From positions 930,001 to 994,000 of the forward strand of contig NZ_NESP01000001.1 of NCBI RefSeq assembly GCF_003063475.1: a stretch of 64,000 nt of DNA, given 5' to 3'. A model generated the notes under the pieces. The model was given only the letters and a program-made list of their open reading frames with translations. It was not told the origin of the DNA and did not search any database. This document shows positions 8,900-18,007 of the stretch, piece by piece. The stretch is from Limnohabitans curvus (GTDB lineage Bacteria; Pseudomonadota; Gammaproteobacteria; Burkholderiales; Burkholderiaceae_C). Within the stretch, counting starts at the first letter, position 1, and every line of letters begins with the position of its first letter. The position numbers were made by a program, and so were the translations under genes.

Positions 8900-9925
8900 T
8901 TATTCGCCCTTAGCCCCACGGCCCATCAGCAAGGCCACAGCTTGCGCAGGTGTGATACTGCCGTCTAGCAATGCAACAACAGCCTGCGCAATCGGCATGT
9001 CAACACCCAAGTGCTGCGCACGTTGCACCACGGTGCGGGCGCAATACACGCCTTCGGCCACGTGGCCGAGTGAATCGACAGCTTGTTGCAGCGTCATGCC
9101 TTGGGCCAAGGCGAGGCCTACTTTGCGGTTGCGGCTCAGGTCGCCGGTGGAGGTAAGCACCAAATCGCCCAAGCCCGACAAGCCCATGAAGGTTTCGGTC
9201 TTGGCGCCCAGTGCCACGCCTAAGCGGGTGATTTCGGCCAAGCCGCGTGTGATGAGTGCAGCCCGGGCGTTGAGGCCCAGTTGCAAGCCATCGCACAAAC
9301 CGGTGGCAATGGCCAACACGTTTTTGACAGCGCCGCCTACTTCTACGCCCACGATGTCGTCGTTGGCGTACACGCGCAGGCTGTTGTTGTGAAAGGCTTG
9401 CACCATGGCGTCGCGCGTTGCAGCATCGTCGCTGGCGGCCACCAAAGCGGTGGGCATGCCGCGGGCCACTTCTTGCGCAAAGCTGGGGCCGCTCAAAGCA
9501 CCGCCGCGCAACGCGGGGGCCACTTGGGCTTTGACTTCATGGGCCATCAAACCAACGCCACTTGGTGACGCTTCAGCAGTTGACGCGCCAGGCTGCGCCG
9601 CTTCAAAGCCTTTACAAAGCCACGCCACAGGCACGCTGCTACCCAAGATGGGCGCGAGCTGCGTCAACATGCCGCGCAGGCTGCTCATGGGCGAGCCGAT
9701 GACCACCAAATCTTGCTCAGCCAACCAGGGGCCGATTGGGGCCGAAGACACTTGCACGCCTGCGGTGAAGGGCAAGTCAGGCAAGTAGCGCGTGTTCACG
9801 CGCTCGGCTTGCATGGCTTGGGCTTGGGGCACATCACGTGCCCACAGCGTCACGGTGTGGTGTGCGCCAGCGTTGATCGCCAGCGCTGTGCCCCACGCGC
9901 CTGCACCTAAAACGGCAATCTTCAT
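8900..9925 (-). CDS. gpsA: NAD(P)-dependent glycerol-3-phosphate dehydrogenase
   Basis: 341 residues. Reduces dihydroxyacetone phosphate to sn-glycerol 3-phosphate for phospholipid synthesis. The N-terminal dinucleotide-binding loop is [10 protein letters not shown] (7-16); the catalytic lysine region [21 protein letters not shown] and the [23 protein letters not shown] segment are intact. It lies downstream of secB (21 bp) in a minus-strand rhodanese-grxC-secB-gpsA series, a common proteobacterial order. There is a slightly enlarged loop around residues 105-125 ([15 protein letters not shown]) compared with E. coli. Confidence 0.97.
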   Translation of the reverse strand: MKIAVLGAGAWGTALAINAGAHHTVTLWARDVPQAQAMQAERVNTRYLPDLPFTAGVQVSSAPIGPWLAEQDLVVIGSPMSSLRGMLTQLAPILGSSVPVAWLCKGFEAAQPGASTAEASPSGVGLMAHEVKAQVAPALRGGALSGPSFAQEVARGMPTALVAASDDAATRDAMVQAFHNNSLRVYANDDIVGVEVGGAVKNVLAIATGLCDGLQLGLNARAALITRGLAEITRLGVALGAKTETFMGLSGLGDLVLTSTGDLSRNRKVGLALAQGMTLQQAVDSLGHVAEGVYCARTVVQRAQHLGVDMPIAQAVVALLDGSITPAQAVALLMGRGAKGE

Positions 9926-9946
9926 GTCGACGGCCTGCGTGTGAAA

Positions 9947-10393
9947 TTACTGAACTGAGGCAGCCGCTTGTTGCTGCTGTTGTTCGTACATGGCTTGGAA
10001 GTTGATTTCGGCCAAGTGCACAGGTGGGAAGCCAGCGCGTTGGATGGTGTCAGCCACGTTGCCGCGCAGGTACGGGTAAATGATTTGTGGGCAAGCGATG
10101 CCGATGACGGGGCCCATTTGGTCTTCAGGCAAGTTGCGCACTTCAAAAATGCCGGCTTGTTTGGCTTCCACCAAGAACACAGTTTTGTCTTCAATCTTGG
10201 TCGTCACGGTGGCAGTCACAGTCACTTCCACAATGCCGTCGGCCACTTGTTCCATGCCTACAGCCAATTGAATGTCAACCGAAGGTTGCTCGGTACTGGT
10301 CAGGATGGCGGGAGAGTTGGGTTGCTCCAAAGACAGGTCTTTCAAATAGACGCGTTGAATTTGAAACACGGGAGTGGCTTGTTCGTCTGACAT
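9947..10393 (-). CDS. secB: Protein-export chaperone SecB
   Basis: 148 residues. SecB is the cytosolic tetrameric chaperone that keeps preproteins unfolded and passes them to SecA (whose gene closes this window). It opens [28 protein letters not shown], the conserved first strand, and has [33 protein letters not shown], the hallmark C-terminal segment, then a Gln-rich tail. An A-rich stretch and a GGAATCACC ribosome-binding region precede the ATG at 10393. A terminator from grxC lies directly upstream, so secB-gpsA may also have its own promoter. Confidence 0.97.
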   Translation of the reverse strand: MSDEQATPVFQIQRVYLKDLSLEQPNSPAILTSTEQPSVDIQLAVGMEQVADGIVEVTVTATVTTKIEDKTVFLVEAKQAGIFEVRNLPEDQMGPVIGIACPQIIYPYLRGNVADTIQRAGFPPVHLAEINFQAMYEQQQQQAAASVQ

Positions 10394-10404
10394 GGTGATT
10401 CCTA

Positions 10405-10444
10405 AAACAAAAAAATGCCCGCATCGGCAATACCGAAGCGGGCA
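10405..10444 (-). terminator. Intrinsic terminator after grxC
   Basis: On the minus strand a hairpin with outer arms TGCCCGC and GCGGGCA (10416-10444, with an inner TCGG/CCGA extension) is followed by a run of seven T and further T-rich sequence. It lies between the grxC stop and the secB start, and would reduce read-through into secB. Confidence 0.7.
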
Positions 10445-10473
10445 GCAAATCGGGATGGCTGAATTATGTCAGC

Positions 10474-10731
10474 TCAAGATTGCAACAAAGGCAGCAAACC
10501 GCCTTTGGCGTCAAGGGCCACCAAATCGTCGCAGCCGCCCACGTGTGTGTCGCCAATGAAGATTTGCGGCACTGTACGGCGACCCGTGATCTGCATCATG
10601 TGGGCACGCGCCTCGGGGTCGGTGTCGATGCGGATTTCTTCAATGTGGGCCACGCCCTTGGAAGTCAGCAATTGCTTAGCGCGAATGCAATAGGGGCAAA
10701 CGGCGGTGGTGTACATCTTGACAGTTGACAT
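10474..10731 (-). CDS. grxC: Glutaredoxin 3 (dithiol)
   Basis: 85 residues from ATG at 10731, giving MSTVKMYTTAVCPYCIRAKQLL, the standard family length; an ATG 33 bp upstream would only add an unconserved leader. The dithiol active site CPYC is at 12-15, with TVPQIFIGDTHVGGCDDL forming the glutathione-binding cis-proline and GG segment. It reduces disulfides and glutathionylated proteins using glutathione. It sits between a membrane-anchored rhodanese and secB. Confidence 0.95.
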   Translation of the reverse strand: MSTVKMYTTAVCPYCIRAKQLLTSKGVAHIEEIRIDTDPEARAHMMQITGRRTVPQIFIGDTHVGGCDDLVALDAKGGLLPLLQS

Positions 10732-10764
10732 GGCGTTCTTTCTCAGGTGATTTGCTTGGGCCAA

Positions 10765-11172
10765 TTAAGCTTTGGCGATAGGCAGATTAGCTTCTTTCCA
10801 AGCTTTCAACCCACCGTGCAAGGAATGCACCTTCTCGTAGCCCAGTTTTTGCGCGATGGCTTGGGCACGCTTAGAACGCGCACCCGCCGCACACACCATG
10901 ATGACGGGGGTGCTTTTGTTCTTCACAGCCTTGTCCAAACGGGCTTCCAACTCGTCCAAGGGCACGTTCACTGCGCCTTTGATGTGGCTTTGGACAAACT
11001 CGTCTGCACCGCACACATCAATCACCACGCCTTTTTCGCGATTCATGCATTGCACCGCTTCTGTGGGCGAAATACCGGTGGCTGCAGCGCCTTGCACCAC
11101 GGGCAGCAGCAAAAAGAAACCACTGCTCAGAGCGATGGCCATCAACATCCAGTTGTCGAGAATAAATTTCAC
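10765..11172 (-). CDS. Membrane-anchored rhodanese-domain protein
   Basis: 135 residues. Residues 8-29 (WMLMAIALSSGFFLLLPVVQG) form an N-terminal membrane anchor; the rest is a single rhodanese domain with VIDVCGADEFVQSHIKGAVNVPLDEL and the active-site loop VCAAGARS, the catalytic cysteine being C94. Likely a sulfurtransferase at the inner membrane. It resembles YibN of E. coli, which also lies beside grxC and secB. Located 33 bp upstream of grxC on the same strand, and divergent from gpmA. Confidence 0.9.
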   Translation of the reverse strand: MKFILDNWMLMAIALSSGFFLLLPVVQGAAATGISPTEAVQCMNREKGVVIDVCGADEFVQSHIKGAVNVPLDELEARLDKAVKNKSTPVIMVCAAGARSKRAQAIAQKLGYEKVHSLHGGLKAWKEANLPIAKA

Positions 11173-11263
11173 GGGGAATCCAGTTCAGGGGGTTAAAAGT
11201 ATCGAGTCAGGGCAGCATTCTAAAATCACCGCCAATCTTTCACTGACTCTGTTGATTTAAACC

Positions 11264-12007
11264 ATGTACAAGCTCGTATTAATCCGCCACGGCGAATCCA
11301 CCTGGAACCTTGAAAACCGCTTCACCGGCTGGACCGATGTGGACCTGACCCCCACCGGCATCGAACAAGCCAAGAACGCAGGCAAGTTGCTCAAAGCCGA
11401 AGGCTATGAGTTTGACGTGGCCTACACCAGCGTCTTGAAGCGCGCCATTCGCACCCTCTACCTCGCTTTGGACGAGATGGACTGCACTTGGTTGCCCGTG
11501 GTGAAAAGCTGGCGTTTGAACGAGCGCCACTACGGCGGCTTGCAAGGCTTGAACAAAGCCGACATGGCCAAGCAATACGGCGATGACCAAGTGCTCATCT
11601 GGCGCCGCAGCTACGACACGCCGCCTCCTGAACTCGAAGCGACCGACCCCCGCAGCGAACGCGGCGACCCGCGCTACGCCAAACTCGACCCCGCGCAAGT
11701 GCCGCTGACCGAGTGCTTGAAAGACACCGTGGCTCGCGTCATTCCGTTCTGGAACGAGTCAATGGCGCCTGCCATCAAAGCAGGCAAGCGCATCGTGGTG
11801 GCCGCACACGGCAACTCGATCCGTGCGCTGATCAAATACCTCGATGGCATCAGCGACAGCGACATCGTGGGCTTGAATATCCCCAACGGCATCCCACTGG
11901 TGTATGAGCTAGACGAGAACCTCAAGCCAATCCGCCACTACTATTTGGGCGACGCCGAAGCAGCAGCCAAAGCCGCTGCTTCAGTGGCCACACAAGGCAA
12001 AGCCTAA
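11264..12007 (+). CDS. gpmA: 2,3-bisphosphoglycerate-dependent phosphoglycerate mutase
   Basis: 247 residues. Interconverts 3- and 2-phosphoglycerate in glycolysis. The phosphohistidine motif [10 protein letters not shown] has H9 as nucleophile; [22 protein letters not shown] and the second catalytic histidine in [17 protein letters not shown] are all intact. The tail is extended with Ala-rich sequence. It precedes a CtpA-type protease gene on the same strand by ~76 bp. Confidence 0.97.
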   Translation: MYKLVLIRHGESTWNLENRFTGWTDVDLTPTGIEQAKNAGKLLKAEGYEFDVAYTSVLKRAIRTLYLALDEMDCTWLPVVKSWRLNERHYGGLQGLNKADMAKQYGDDQVLIWRRSYDTPPPELEATDPRSERGDPRYAKLDPAQVPLTECLKDTVARVIPFWNESMAPAIKAGKRIVVAAHGNSIRALIKYLDGISDSDIVGLNIPNGIPLVYELDENLKPIRHYYLGDAEAAAKAAASVATQGKA

Positions 12008-12020
12008 TCATCCGATCTAC

Positions 12021-12040
12021 AGCGCGCCTTCTAGGCGCGT
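12021..12040 (+). terminator. Possible terminator hairpin after gpmA
   Basis: A GC-rich hairpin (GCGCC-TTCTA-GGCGC core) lies 14 bp after the gpmA stop, followed by TTGTATATT. The U-run is poor, so this is a weak call. Confidence 0.35.
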
Positions 12041-12083
12041 TGTATATTGAGCACCTACTAATTTGTCCATTTTCGAAGGCCAC

Positions 12084-13544
12084 ATGCGTCAAAAACTCAA
12101 GATTGCAGGCTGGGTCGCCATCGGCGCCCTGACCGGCGCACTGACCACCGTCTCGCTGCAAACCGCTGCACGCGCCAACATGGCGCCCCTGCCACTGGAA
12201 GAGTTGCAGCAACTTGCCGCTGTGTTCAGCATGGTCAAGAGCGACTACGTAGAGCCTGTGGACGAGAAAAAACTCATCAGCGACGCCATCACAGGCATGG
12301 TCGCCAGCCTCGACCCGCATTCGCAGTATTACGACAAAAAAACCTTCAAAGAGTTCCGAGAAGGCACCACAGGCCGCTTTGTGGGTGTGGGCATTGAGAT
12401 CACGCAAGAAGAAGGCCTCATCAAAATTGTGTCGCCCATCGAAGGCTCACCCGCTTTTCGGGGTGGCATCAAGTCGGGCGACATGATCACCAAGATTGAT
12501 GACACCGTGGTCAAAGGTCTGTCACTCAACGACGCGGTCAAACGCATGCGCGGCGAGCCAGGTACCAAGGTCATGTTGACCATCTACCGCAAAGACGAAA
12601 ACCGCACCTTCCCCGTGAACATCATTCGTGAGGAAATCAAAACACAAAGCGTCAAAGGCAAAGTGGTGGAGCCCGGCTACGGCTGGATTCGCCTGAGTCA
12701 GTTCCAAGAACGCTCGGTGGACGATTTCGCCAAAAAGCTGGAAGAAATCTACAAACAAGAACCCAAGCTCAAAGGCGTGGTGCTGGACCTGCGCAACGAC
12801 CCTGGTGGTTTGCTGGATGCAGCCGTAGCCGTGTCTGCCGTGTTTTTGCCTGAGAACGTGAACGTGGTGTCTACCAATGGCCAATTGGCCGAGAGCAAAT
12901 TTGTTTATAAAGCCTCGCCTGAGTTCTATCGTCGCAGCAGCGGCAGCGACCCCATCGCTCGCTTGCACCAAGCGACCAAAGGCATTTATCGCACCGTGCC
13001 CTTGGTGGTGCTGGTCAACGAAGGCTCGGCCTCGGCCAGCGAAATCGTGGCCGGTGCCCTGCAAGACCACAAGCGCGCCACCATCATGGGCAGCCAAACC
13101 TTTGGCAAAGGCTCGGTGCAAACCGTGCGCCAGTTGGGCCCCGATACCGCTTTGAAAATCACCACCGCGCGTTACTACACGCCAAGTGGCCGCAGCATCC
13201 AAGCCAAAGGCATCGTGCCGGATGTGTTGCTGGACGACACCGCCGAGGGCAGCCCCTTCGCCATCCTGCGCATGCGTGAAGCCGATTTGGACAAGCATTT
13301 GGAAAGCGGCCAAGGCAACGCAGCCAAAGACAAAGCACAGGACAAAGAACGCGAGAAGGCCCGCGAAGAAGCCATGAAGCGTTTAGAAGAAGAATCCAAA
13401 AAGCCCAACAACGAGCGCCGCCCGCCCGAGTTTGGCAGCGACAAAGACTTCCAACTTGAGCAAGCCCTCAAACGCCTCAAAGGCCAACCCGTGTTGGCCA
13501 GCAAGACGCAAACTGAGCGTCCTGCCGAGAAAAAAGACAAGTGA
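12084..13544 (+). CDS. Carboxy-terminal processing protease (S41 family, PDZ-containing)
   Basis: 486 residues from ATG at 12084 (MRQKLKIAGWVAIGALTG); an in-frame TTG at 12063 is possible but the ATG fits the family. Residues ~8-30 are a signal anchor, so the enzyme is periplasmic. A PDZ domain (GIEITQEEGLIKIVSPIEGS...) spans about 85-170, followed by the S41 protease core with the catalytic serine in GSASASE (about 314-320) and lysine in FGKGSVQ (about 345). The last ~80 residues are a strongly charged Lys/Glu tail rather than the usual short end. CtpA/Prc proteases trim periplasmic and cell-wall enzymes. It is followed by the MoeB-like gene after 18 bp. Confidence 0.93.
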   Translation: MRQKLKIAGWVAIGALTGALTTVSLQTAARANMAPLPLEELQQLAAVFSMVKSDYVEPVDEKKLISDAITGMVASLDPHSQYYDKKTFKEFREGTTGRFVGVGIEITQEEGLIKIVSPIEGSPAFRGGIKSGDMITKIDDTVVKGLSLNDAVKRMRGEPGTKVMLTIYRKDENRTFPVNIIREEIKTQSVKGKVVEPGYGWIRLSQFQERSVDDFAKKLEEIYKQEPKLKGVVLDLRNDPGGLLDAAVAVSAVFLPENVNVVSTNGQLAESKFVYKASPEFYRRSSGSDPIARLHQATKGIYRTVPLVVLVNEGSASASEIVAGALQDHKRATIMGSQTFGKGSVQTVRQLGPDTALKITTARYYTPSGRSIQAKGIVPDVLLDDTAEGSPFAILRMREADLDKHLESGQGNAAKDKAQDKEREKAREEAMKRLEEESKKPNNERRPPEFGSDKDFQLEQALKRLKGQPVLASKTQTERPAEKKDK

Positions 13545-13562
13545 TTCACTTGTAGACCTGCG

Positions 13563-14315
13563 GTGAACGACGACCAACTGCTGCGCTATTCACGCCACAT
13601 CTTGCTGGACGAGGTGGGCATCGAGGGGCAGCAGCGCTTGGTCGACAGCCATGTGCTGGTGGTGGGCGCAGGTGGTTTGGGTTCTCCAGTGGCCATGTAC
13701 TTGGCCGCGAGCGGCGTAGGCCACATCACGATTGCTGACCACGATGCAGTTGATCTCACCAACCTGCAACGCCAAATCGCCCACACCACCGCGCGTGTGG
13801 GCTACCCAAAAGTAGCGTCAGCCTCACAAGCCATGCTGGCCCTCAACCCCGAAGTACGTGTGACCGCGCTGGCCCACAAACTAGACGCTGTCCAGCTCAA
13901 CGCGCTGGTGCCCACCGTGCAAGTGGTGGTGGACTGCTGTGACAACTTTGAAACCCGTCAAGCCGTGAACGCCGCGTGTGTGAAGCACAAAGTGCCGCTG
14001 GTATCAGGCGCGGCCATTCGCATGGATGGCCAGCTGGCGGTGTACGACACGCGTGACGACCAATCGCCCTGCTACGCCTGCATCTTCCCGCCTGACCACG
14101 CGCCTGAAGAAGTGCTGTGCTCCACCATGGGTGTGCTCGCACCGCTGGTGGGCGTGATTGGCACCATGCAAGCCATGGAAACGGTCAAGCTCATCACAGG
14201 CATGGGCTCGCGCCTAACAGGCCGCCTGCAAATGCTGGATGGCCGTGGCATGGAATGGCACGAAGTGCGCTTGCAACGCAACGCGGCGTGCCCCGTGTGC
14301 GGCGGTAAGCACTGA
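13563..14315 (+). CDS. HesA/MoeB/ThiF-family sulfur-carrier adenylyltransferase
   Basis: 250 residues from GTG at 13563 (MNDDQLLRYSRHILLDEVGIEGQ). Adenylates the C-terminal glycine of a ubiquitin-like sulfur carrier such as MoaD or ThiS. The nucleotide loop VVGAGGLGSPVAMYLA, DHDAVDLTNLQRQI, the zinc ligands CYAC and CPVC (near the end), and the cysteine in EEVLCSTMG are present. There is no C-terminal rhodanese domain, so it is the short MoeB/ThiF form; which carrier it serves cannot be decided, as no moaD or thiS is nearby. It follows the S41 protease closely. Confidence 0.9.
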   Translation: MNDDQLLRYSRHILLDEVGIEGQQRLVDSHVLVVGAGGLGSPVAMYLAASGVGHITIADHDAVDLTNLQRQIAHTTARVGYPKVASASQAMLALNPEVRVTALAHKLDAVQLNALVPTVQVVVDCCDNFETRQAVNAACVKHKVPLVSGAAIRMDGQLAVYDTRDDQSPCYACIFPPDHAPEEVLCSTMGVLAPLVGVIGTMQAMETVKLITGMGSRLTGRLQMLDGRGMEWHEVRLQRNAACPVCGGKH

Positions 14316-14353
14316 GCGTCATCACGCGATAAAACGCGACGGCTTATTGGGTT

Positions 14354-14866
14354 TTAATGCGGCGCATCAGGTGTGGGCAAGTGGCACGAGCCAAACCTTT
14401 TTCTGAACCACCTTGGCTGCAAAGCCCGCCCATCTGAAAACAAACCTAGGTGCTGCGTTTGCGCTTGCAGCTGCAGCGCCTCATAGGGGCCTGCGTTGTT
14501 TTTGTAGCTGTATGACCACGCATAACCCTGCCCCACCATCCACGCGCCCACATCGTTGCCTTGGCGCGTGAGCTGCGCCAGCAAACGGCCATAGCTATCA
14601 CGCGTGCGGGCGCGCACCTCCACCACTTGGCCTTGCAGCGCAGCGTGCAATGCCGCGCGTGACTGTGGGCCCCAAGGCTGGCAAATCTCGGGCGCATCAA
14701 TGCCCAGCAGCCGCACGTTGTGCGCCTCGCCGCCTTGTAACGGCTGCACCCACACGGTGTCGCCGTCGCTCACGTGCGTGACGATGCCGGGCCATGCGTG
14801 CGCGGGCATGGTGATGCATACGCACACCGCCCACACCACTGCAAACACACGCGCCCCTAAAGCCAT
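14354..14866 (-). CDS. Secreted thermonuclease-family (SNase-like) nuclease
   Basis: 170 residues from ATG at 14866, chosen because it yields a clear signal peptide (MALGARVFAVVWAVCVCITMPAHA) directly before the SNase fold; the longer frame starting at 14998 overlaps the divergent SulP gene and lacks such a leader. SNase landmarks are VSDGDTVWV (calcium ligand aspartates), VRLLGIDAPE (the catalytic Arg region), and RDSYGRLLAQL. It would act in the periplasm or outside the cell as a DNA/RNA hydrolase. It converges with the MoeB-like gene (38 bp apart). Confidence 0.87.
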   Translation of the reverse strand: MALGARVFAVVWAVCVCITMPAHAWPGIVTHVSDGDTVWVQPLQGGEAHNVRLLGIDAPEICQPWGPQSRAALHAALQGQVVEVRARTRDSYGRLLAQLTRQGNDVGAWMVGQGYAWSYSYKNNAGPYEALQLQAQTQHLGLFSDGRALQPRWFRKRFGSCHLPTPDAPH

Positions 14867-14941
14867 AAACCGCCTCAAGCAAAAACTGCATTGTGCAAAC
14901 CACCGCGTATCAGTTGGTGAGCCAGCCGTTACGATTAGCGC

Positions 14942-16624
14942 ATGCACTCTGCAAAGCACTGGTTCCCGTTTCTCAGCTGGCCTAAGCCAACCCCTCAACT
15001 GCTCAAAAGCGAGGCCTTCGCGGGCTTGAGCGTGGGCCTCATGGTCATTCCGCAGGGCGTGGCGTATGCGGCGTTGGCGGGTATGCCGCTGATCACAGGC
15101 ATTTACGCGTCGCTGTTGCCTGCGTTGGTGGCGGTTCTGTTCAGTGCATCGCCTCGGTTATCTGTAGGGCCGACGGCGTTGACGTCGATCTTGGTTGCCG
15201 CTTCACTCAGCGGCATGGCTACGCCTGGCAGTGCTGAGTGGATCAACCTCACGGTGTGGCTATCGCTCATGACGGGTGTGCTGCAGGTGGTGTTGGGCTT
15301 TGCGCGTTTTGGCTGGTTGCTGAACTTGGTCAGCTCGCCCGTGTTGATGGCGTTCACACAAGGCGCTGGCGTGCTCATCATCTCGTCGCAAGTTCCGGCG
15401 TTGTTGGGTTTTACAAACGGCTGGTCATCGGCCATCACGGGCGCTGGCATTGACTGGGCCAGCTTGGTGTTTGGCGTGGTCACGCTGGTGCTGCTGGTGT
15501 TGGCACGGCGTTGGCGGCCCACCTTCCCCACCGTGTTGGTGGTGGTGCTGGGCGCGGCAGGCCTGAGCTGGGCGCTGGGGCTAGAGGCTTCGGGCACGGC
15601 GGTGGTGGGCGCGTTGCCCCAAGGCTTGCCTGCGTTGTTTGTACCCAGCATGATCGATTGGGAAGTGTTCAAGCAACTGGTGCTGCCCACCTTGGTCATC
15701 ACGCTGGTGAGCTTTTTAGAAACCGCCTCCAGCGCCAAGGTCGACAACGACCGCAGCGGCAAACGCTGGGACCAAGACCAAGACCTGATTGGCCAAGGCT
15801 TGGCCAAAGTGGCCTCAGGCTTGTGCGGCGCTTTTCCGACCAGCTCGTCGTTCAGCCGCTCGGCGCTGAACCTGTATGCGGGCGCGCAATCGAGCTGGGC
15901 CACCTTGGTGTCGGTGGCGGTGATCTTGGCCATCCTCTTGCTCTTCACCCCCATGCTGCACCCCGTGCCGCAATCGGTGCTGGCCGCCATCGTGGTGGCC
16001 GCGGTGATGGGGCTGATCAAGCCGCATGCGTTTGTGCAGCTTTACAAAATTGACCGCGTCGAAGCCGCCACGGCGGTGGTGACGTTTGTCATCACCCTGC
16101 TCTCAGCCCCGCGTTTGTATTGGGGCGTGTTGGCCGGTGTGGTGATGGGCCTGAGCCACTTTTTGCACACGCGCTTGCACCCGCGCATCATTGAAGTGGG
16201 CCTGCACGCCGACGGCAGCCTGCGCGACCGCCACTTGTGGAAGTTGCCCCCGTTGGCCAACCACCTCTACGCCCTGCGCATGGACGCCGAACTCGACTTC
16301 GCCGCCGCCAGCACCCTAGAGCGCGCCATGATGGAGCACCTCAGCCAGCACCCCAACGTCGCCCATGTGTGCCTGTTTGCCATGCCCATCAACCGCATCG
16401 ACGCCACCGGCGTGGAAAGTCTCGCCAAGCTAGAAGCCATGCTGCGCGAGCGCGGCATCAGCCTGCACATCAGCGGCATGAAGCTACCCGTAGAAACCGT
16501 GCTGCGCCGCGCAGGCTGCCTGCAAGCGCATGCGGGGCTGCACATGTATCGCACGGACGCGGAAGCGATTGCGCAGTTGCGGCAGTTGGAGACGTTGCCT
16601 GCAGATATGGGGTGGTGTATTTAA
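14942..16624 (+). CDS. SulP-family anion transporter with STAS domain (second copy)
   Basis: 560 residues. About 11-12 hydrophobic helices carry SulP landmarks LSVGLMVIPQGVAYAALAGMPLITGIYASLLPAL and RLSVGPTALTS, then LIGQGLAKVASGLCGAFPTSSSFSRSALN. The C-terminal ~130 residues are a STAS domain in which the usual D-S-G turn reads RIDATGVESL. It is a different subfamily from the 3982-5643 transporter (closer to classical sulfate permeases), so the pair is not a recent duplication. Substrate not resolvable from sequence. Confidence 0.92.
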   Translation: MHSAKHWFPFLSWPKPTPQLLKSEAFAGLSVGLMVIPQGVAYAALAGMPLITGIYASLLPALVAVLFSASPRLSVGPTALTSILVAASLSGMATPGSAEWINLTVWLSLMTGVLQVVLGFARFGWLLNLVSSPVLMAFTQGAGVLIISSQVPALLGFTNGWSSAITGAGIDWASLVFGVVTLVLLVLARRWRPTFPTVLVVVLGAAGLSWALGLEASGTAVVGALPQGLPALFVPSMIDWEVFKQLVLPTLVITLVSFLETASSAKVDNDRSGKRWDQDQDLIGQGLAKVASGLCGAFPTSSSFSRSALNLYAGAQSSWATLVSVAVILAILLLFTPMLHPVPQSVLAAIVVAAVMGLIKPHAFVQLYKIDRVEAATAVVTFVITLLSAPRLYWGVLAGVVMGLSHFLHTRLHPRIIEVGLHADGSLRDRHLWKLPPLANHLYALRMDAELDFAAASTLERAMMEHLSQHPNVAHVCLFAMPINRIDATGVESLAKLEAMLRERGISLHISGMKLPVETVLRRAGCLQAHAGLHMYRTDAEAIAQLRQLETLPADMGWCI

Positions 16625-16640
16625 AGCTCGTCCACTAGAA

Positions 16641-16660
16641 TACTGTTTTTATAAACAGTA
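16641..16660 (+). promoter_or_regulatory. LexA-type SOS box overlapping the start region of the Y-family polymerase gene
   Basis: TACTGTTTTTATAAACAGTA fits CTGT-N8-ACAG exactly, with 8-bp dyad arms. It ends 4 bp before the ATG at 16665, and a TATAAA that could be the -10 lies inside it (16650-16655). LexA binding here would occlude both promoter and translation start. Confidence 0.85.
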
Positions 16661-16664
16661 TTCA

Positions 16665-18002
16665 ATGACGCTTCGCTCCCTCTTCGTCGACTTCAACAGC
16701 TACTTCGCCTCGGTTGAACAACAGCTCAACCCCGCGCTACGCGGGCGGCCTGTGGGCGTGGTGCCGGTGCTGGCCGAAACGTCGTGCTGCATTGCCGCCA
16801 GTTACGAGGCCAAGGCGCTGGGCATCGGCACAGGCACCGGTGTGGCCGAGGCGCGGCGGCTGTGCCCCGACATTGCCATCGTGCTGGCCGACCACGCCAA
16901 GTATGTGGAGATGCACCACCGCGCGGTGGCGGTGGTGGACACGCTGGCCCCCGTGCGCCAAGTGCTGTCGATTGACGAGATGGAGTGCGAGCTAACCGGC
17001 CGCTGGCAACAGCGCGAACGTGCGGTAGGGCTGGCCGAACGCATCAAGGCCGAGGTGGTGGCGCAGCTGGGCGAATGCATGCGCACCTCGGTGGGCATTG
17101 CGCCCAACACGCTGCTGGCCAAGCTGGCGTCGAACATGCAAAAGCCCGACGGGCTGACGGTGATCGAAGCCCACGAGCTGCCGCAACGTTTGTATGGGCT
17201 CAAGCCCAAGGCGATCAACGGCATTGGCCCGCGCATGGTGCAGCGGCTAGAGCGCTGCGGCATTCACACGATGGAACAGCTGTATGCCGCGCCCCGCGAG
17301 CTGCTGCGCACCGCATGGGGGGGCGTGGCGGGAGCCGAGATGTACGACAAGCTGCGCGGCCAGTGGTATGGGCCACGTGAGACGGTGGCCAAGTCGCTGG
17401 GCCACTCGCACGTGCTGCCGCCCGATTTGCGCAACCCTGCAGGCGCGTTTGCGGTGCTCAACCGCCTGACGCAAAAAGCCGCCATGCGCCTGCGCAAACA
17501 AAATGTGTACGCCACCAGCATGAGCGTGCATGTGCGCTGCCGCCACGGGTACGGCAACCGTGGGCAGCGCATGGGCGACGACCGCGCCGCACACATTGGC
17601 GAAACCCAAGACACCGCGTTTTTGTTACACACGCTCGAGCAGCTGTGGCACAGCGGCCTGCACTTGCTGGCTCATCCGGTCACCGTGGGCGTTCAGCTGC
17701 ATGGCTTGATTGAAGCAGGCCAACACACGGGTGATTTGTTTGGGTTTGATGAAGCCGCAGCCGATGCAAAAGGCACATCTGACGCAAATGAAAATCCCGA
17801 AGCCATGGGCTCTTTGTCCGCGCGCACAGCACGAAAAATTGAACCTGTGCGCGACCGCCGCAAACTGTTGGCTGCCATCGACACGCTCAACGGCAAGCAT
17901 GGCAAAAACACGGTGTACTTCGCCAGCGCTCAAGCAGGGCTAGACCACGCGCCCATGCGAATTGCGTTCAATCGAATCCCTGATTTGGAGTCGGAGCGTT
18001 AG
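16665..18002 (+). CDS. Y-family DNA polymerase (DinB/UmuC-like translesion polymerase)
   Basis: 445 residues from ATG at 16665 (MTLRSLFVDFNSYFASVEQQ); the longer frame beginning at 16530 lies within the SulP gene. Catalytic acidic residues are present: the first in FVDFNSYFASVE and the pair in LSIDEMECEL (family SIDE motif). AEARRLCPD and a helix-hairpin-helix (LKPKAINGIGPRMVQRLERCGIHTMEQL) follow. It is longer and more divergent than Pol IV and belongs to a group often mislabelled ImpB in Burkholderiales. An SOS box directly precedes the ATG, so it should be damage-inducible. No obvious Shine-Dalgarno sequence precedes the ATG, suggesting a leaderless mRNA. Confidence 0.9.
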   Translation: MTLRSLFVDFNSYFASVEQQLNPALRGRPVGVVPVLAETSCCIAASYEAKALGIGTGTGVAEARRLCPDIAIVLADHAKYVEMHHRAVAVVDTLAPVRQVLSIDEMECELTGRWQQRERAVGLAERIKAEVVAQLGECMRTSVGIAPNTLLAKLASNMQKPDGLTVIEAHELPQRLYGLKPKAINGIGPRMVQRLERCGIHTMEQLYAAPRELLRTAWGGVAGAEMYDKLRGQWYGPRETVAKSLGHSHVLPPDLRNPAGAFAVLNRLTQKAAMRLRKQNVYATSMSVHVRCRHGYGNRGQRMGDDRAAHIGETQDTAFLLHTLEQLWHSGLHLLAHPVTVGVQLHGLIEAGQHTGDLFGFDEAAADAKGTSDANENPEAMGSLSARTARKIEPVRDRRKLLAAIDTLNGKHGKNTVYFASAQAGLDHAPMRIAFNRIPDLESER

Positions 18003-18007
18003 GCGTT

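Noticed and set aside
14867..14998. Longer start for the SNase-like nuclease
   Set aside because: It would bury the signal peptide inside the protein and overlap the divergent SulP gene.
16530..16664. Longer start for the Y-family polymerase
   Set aside because: The 45 extra codons lie in the SulP coding region and would place the SOS box inside the coding sequence.
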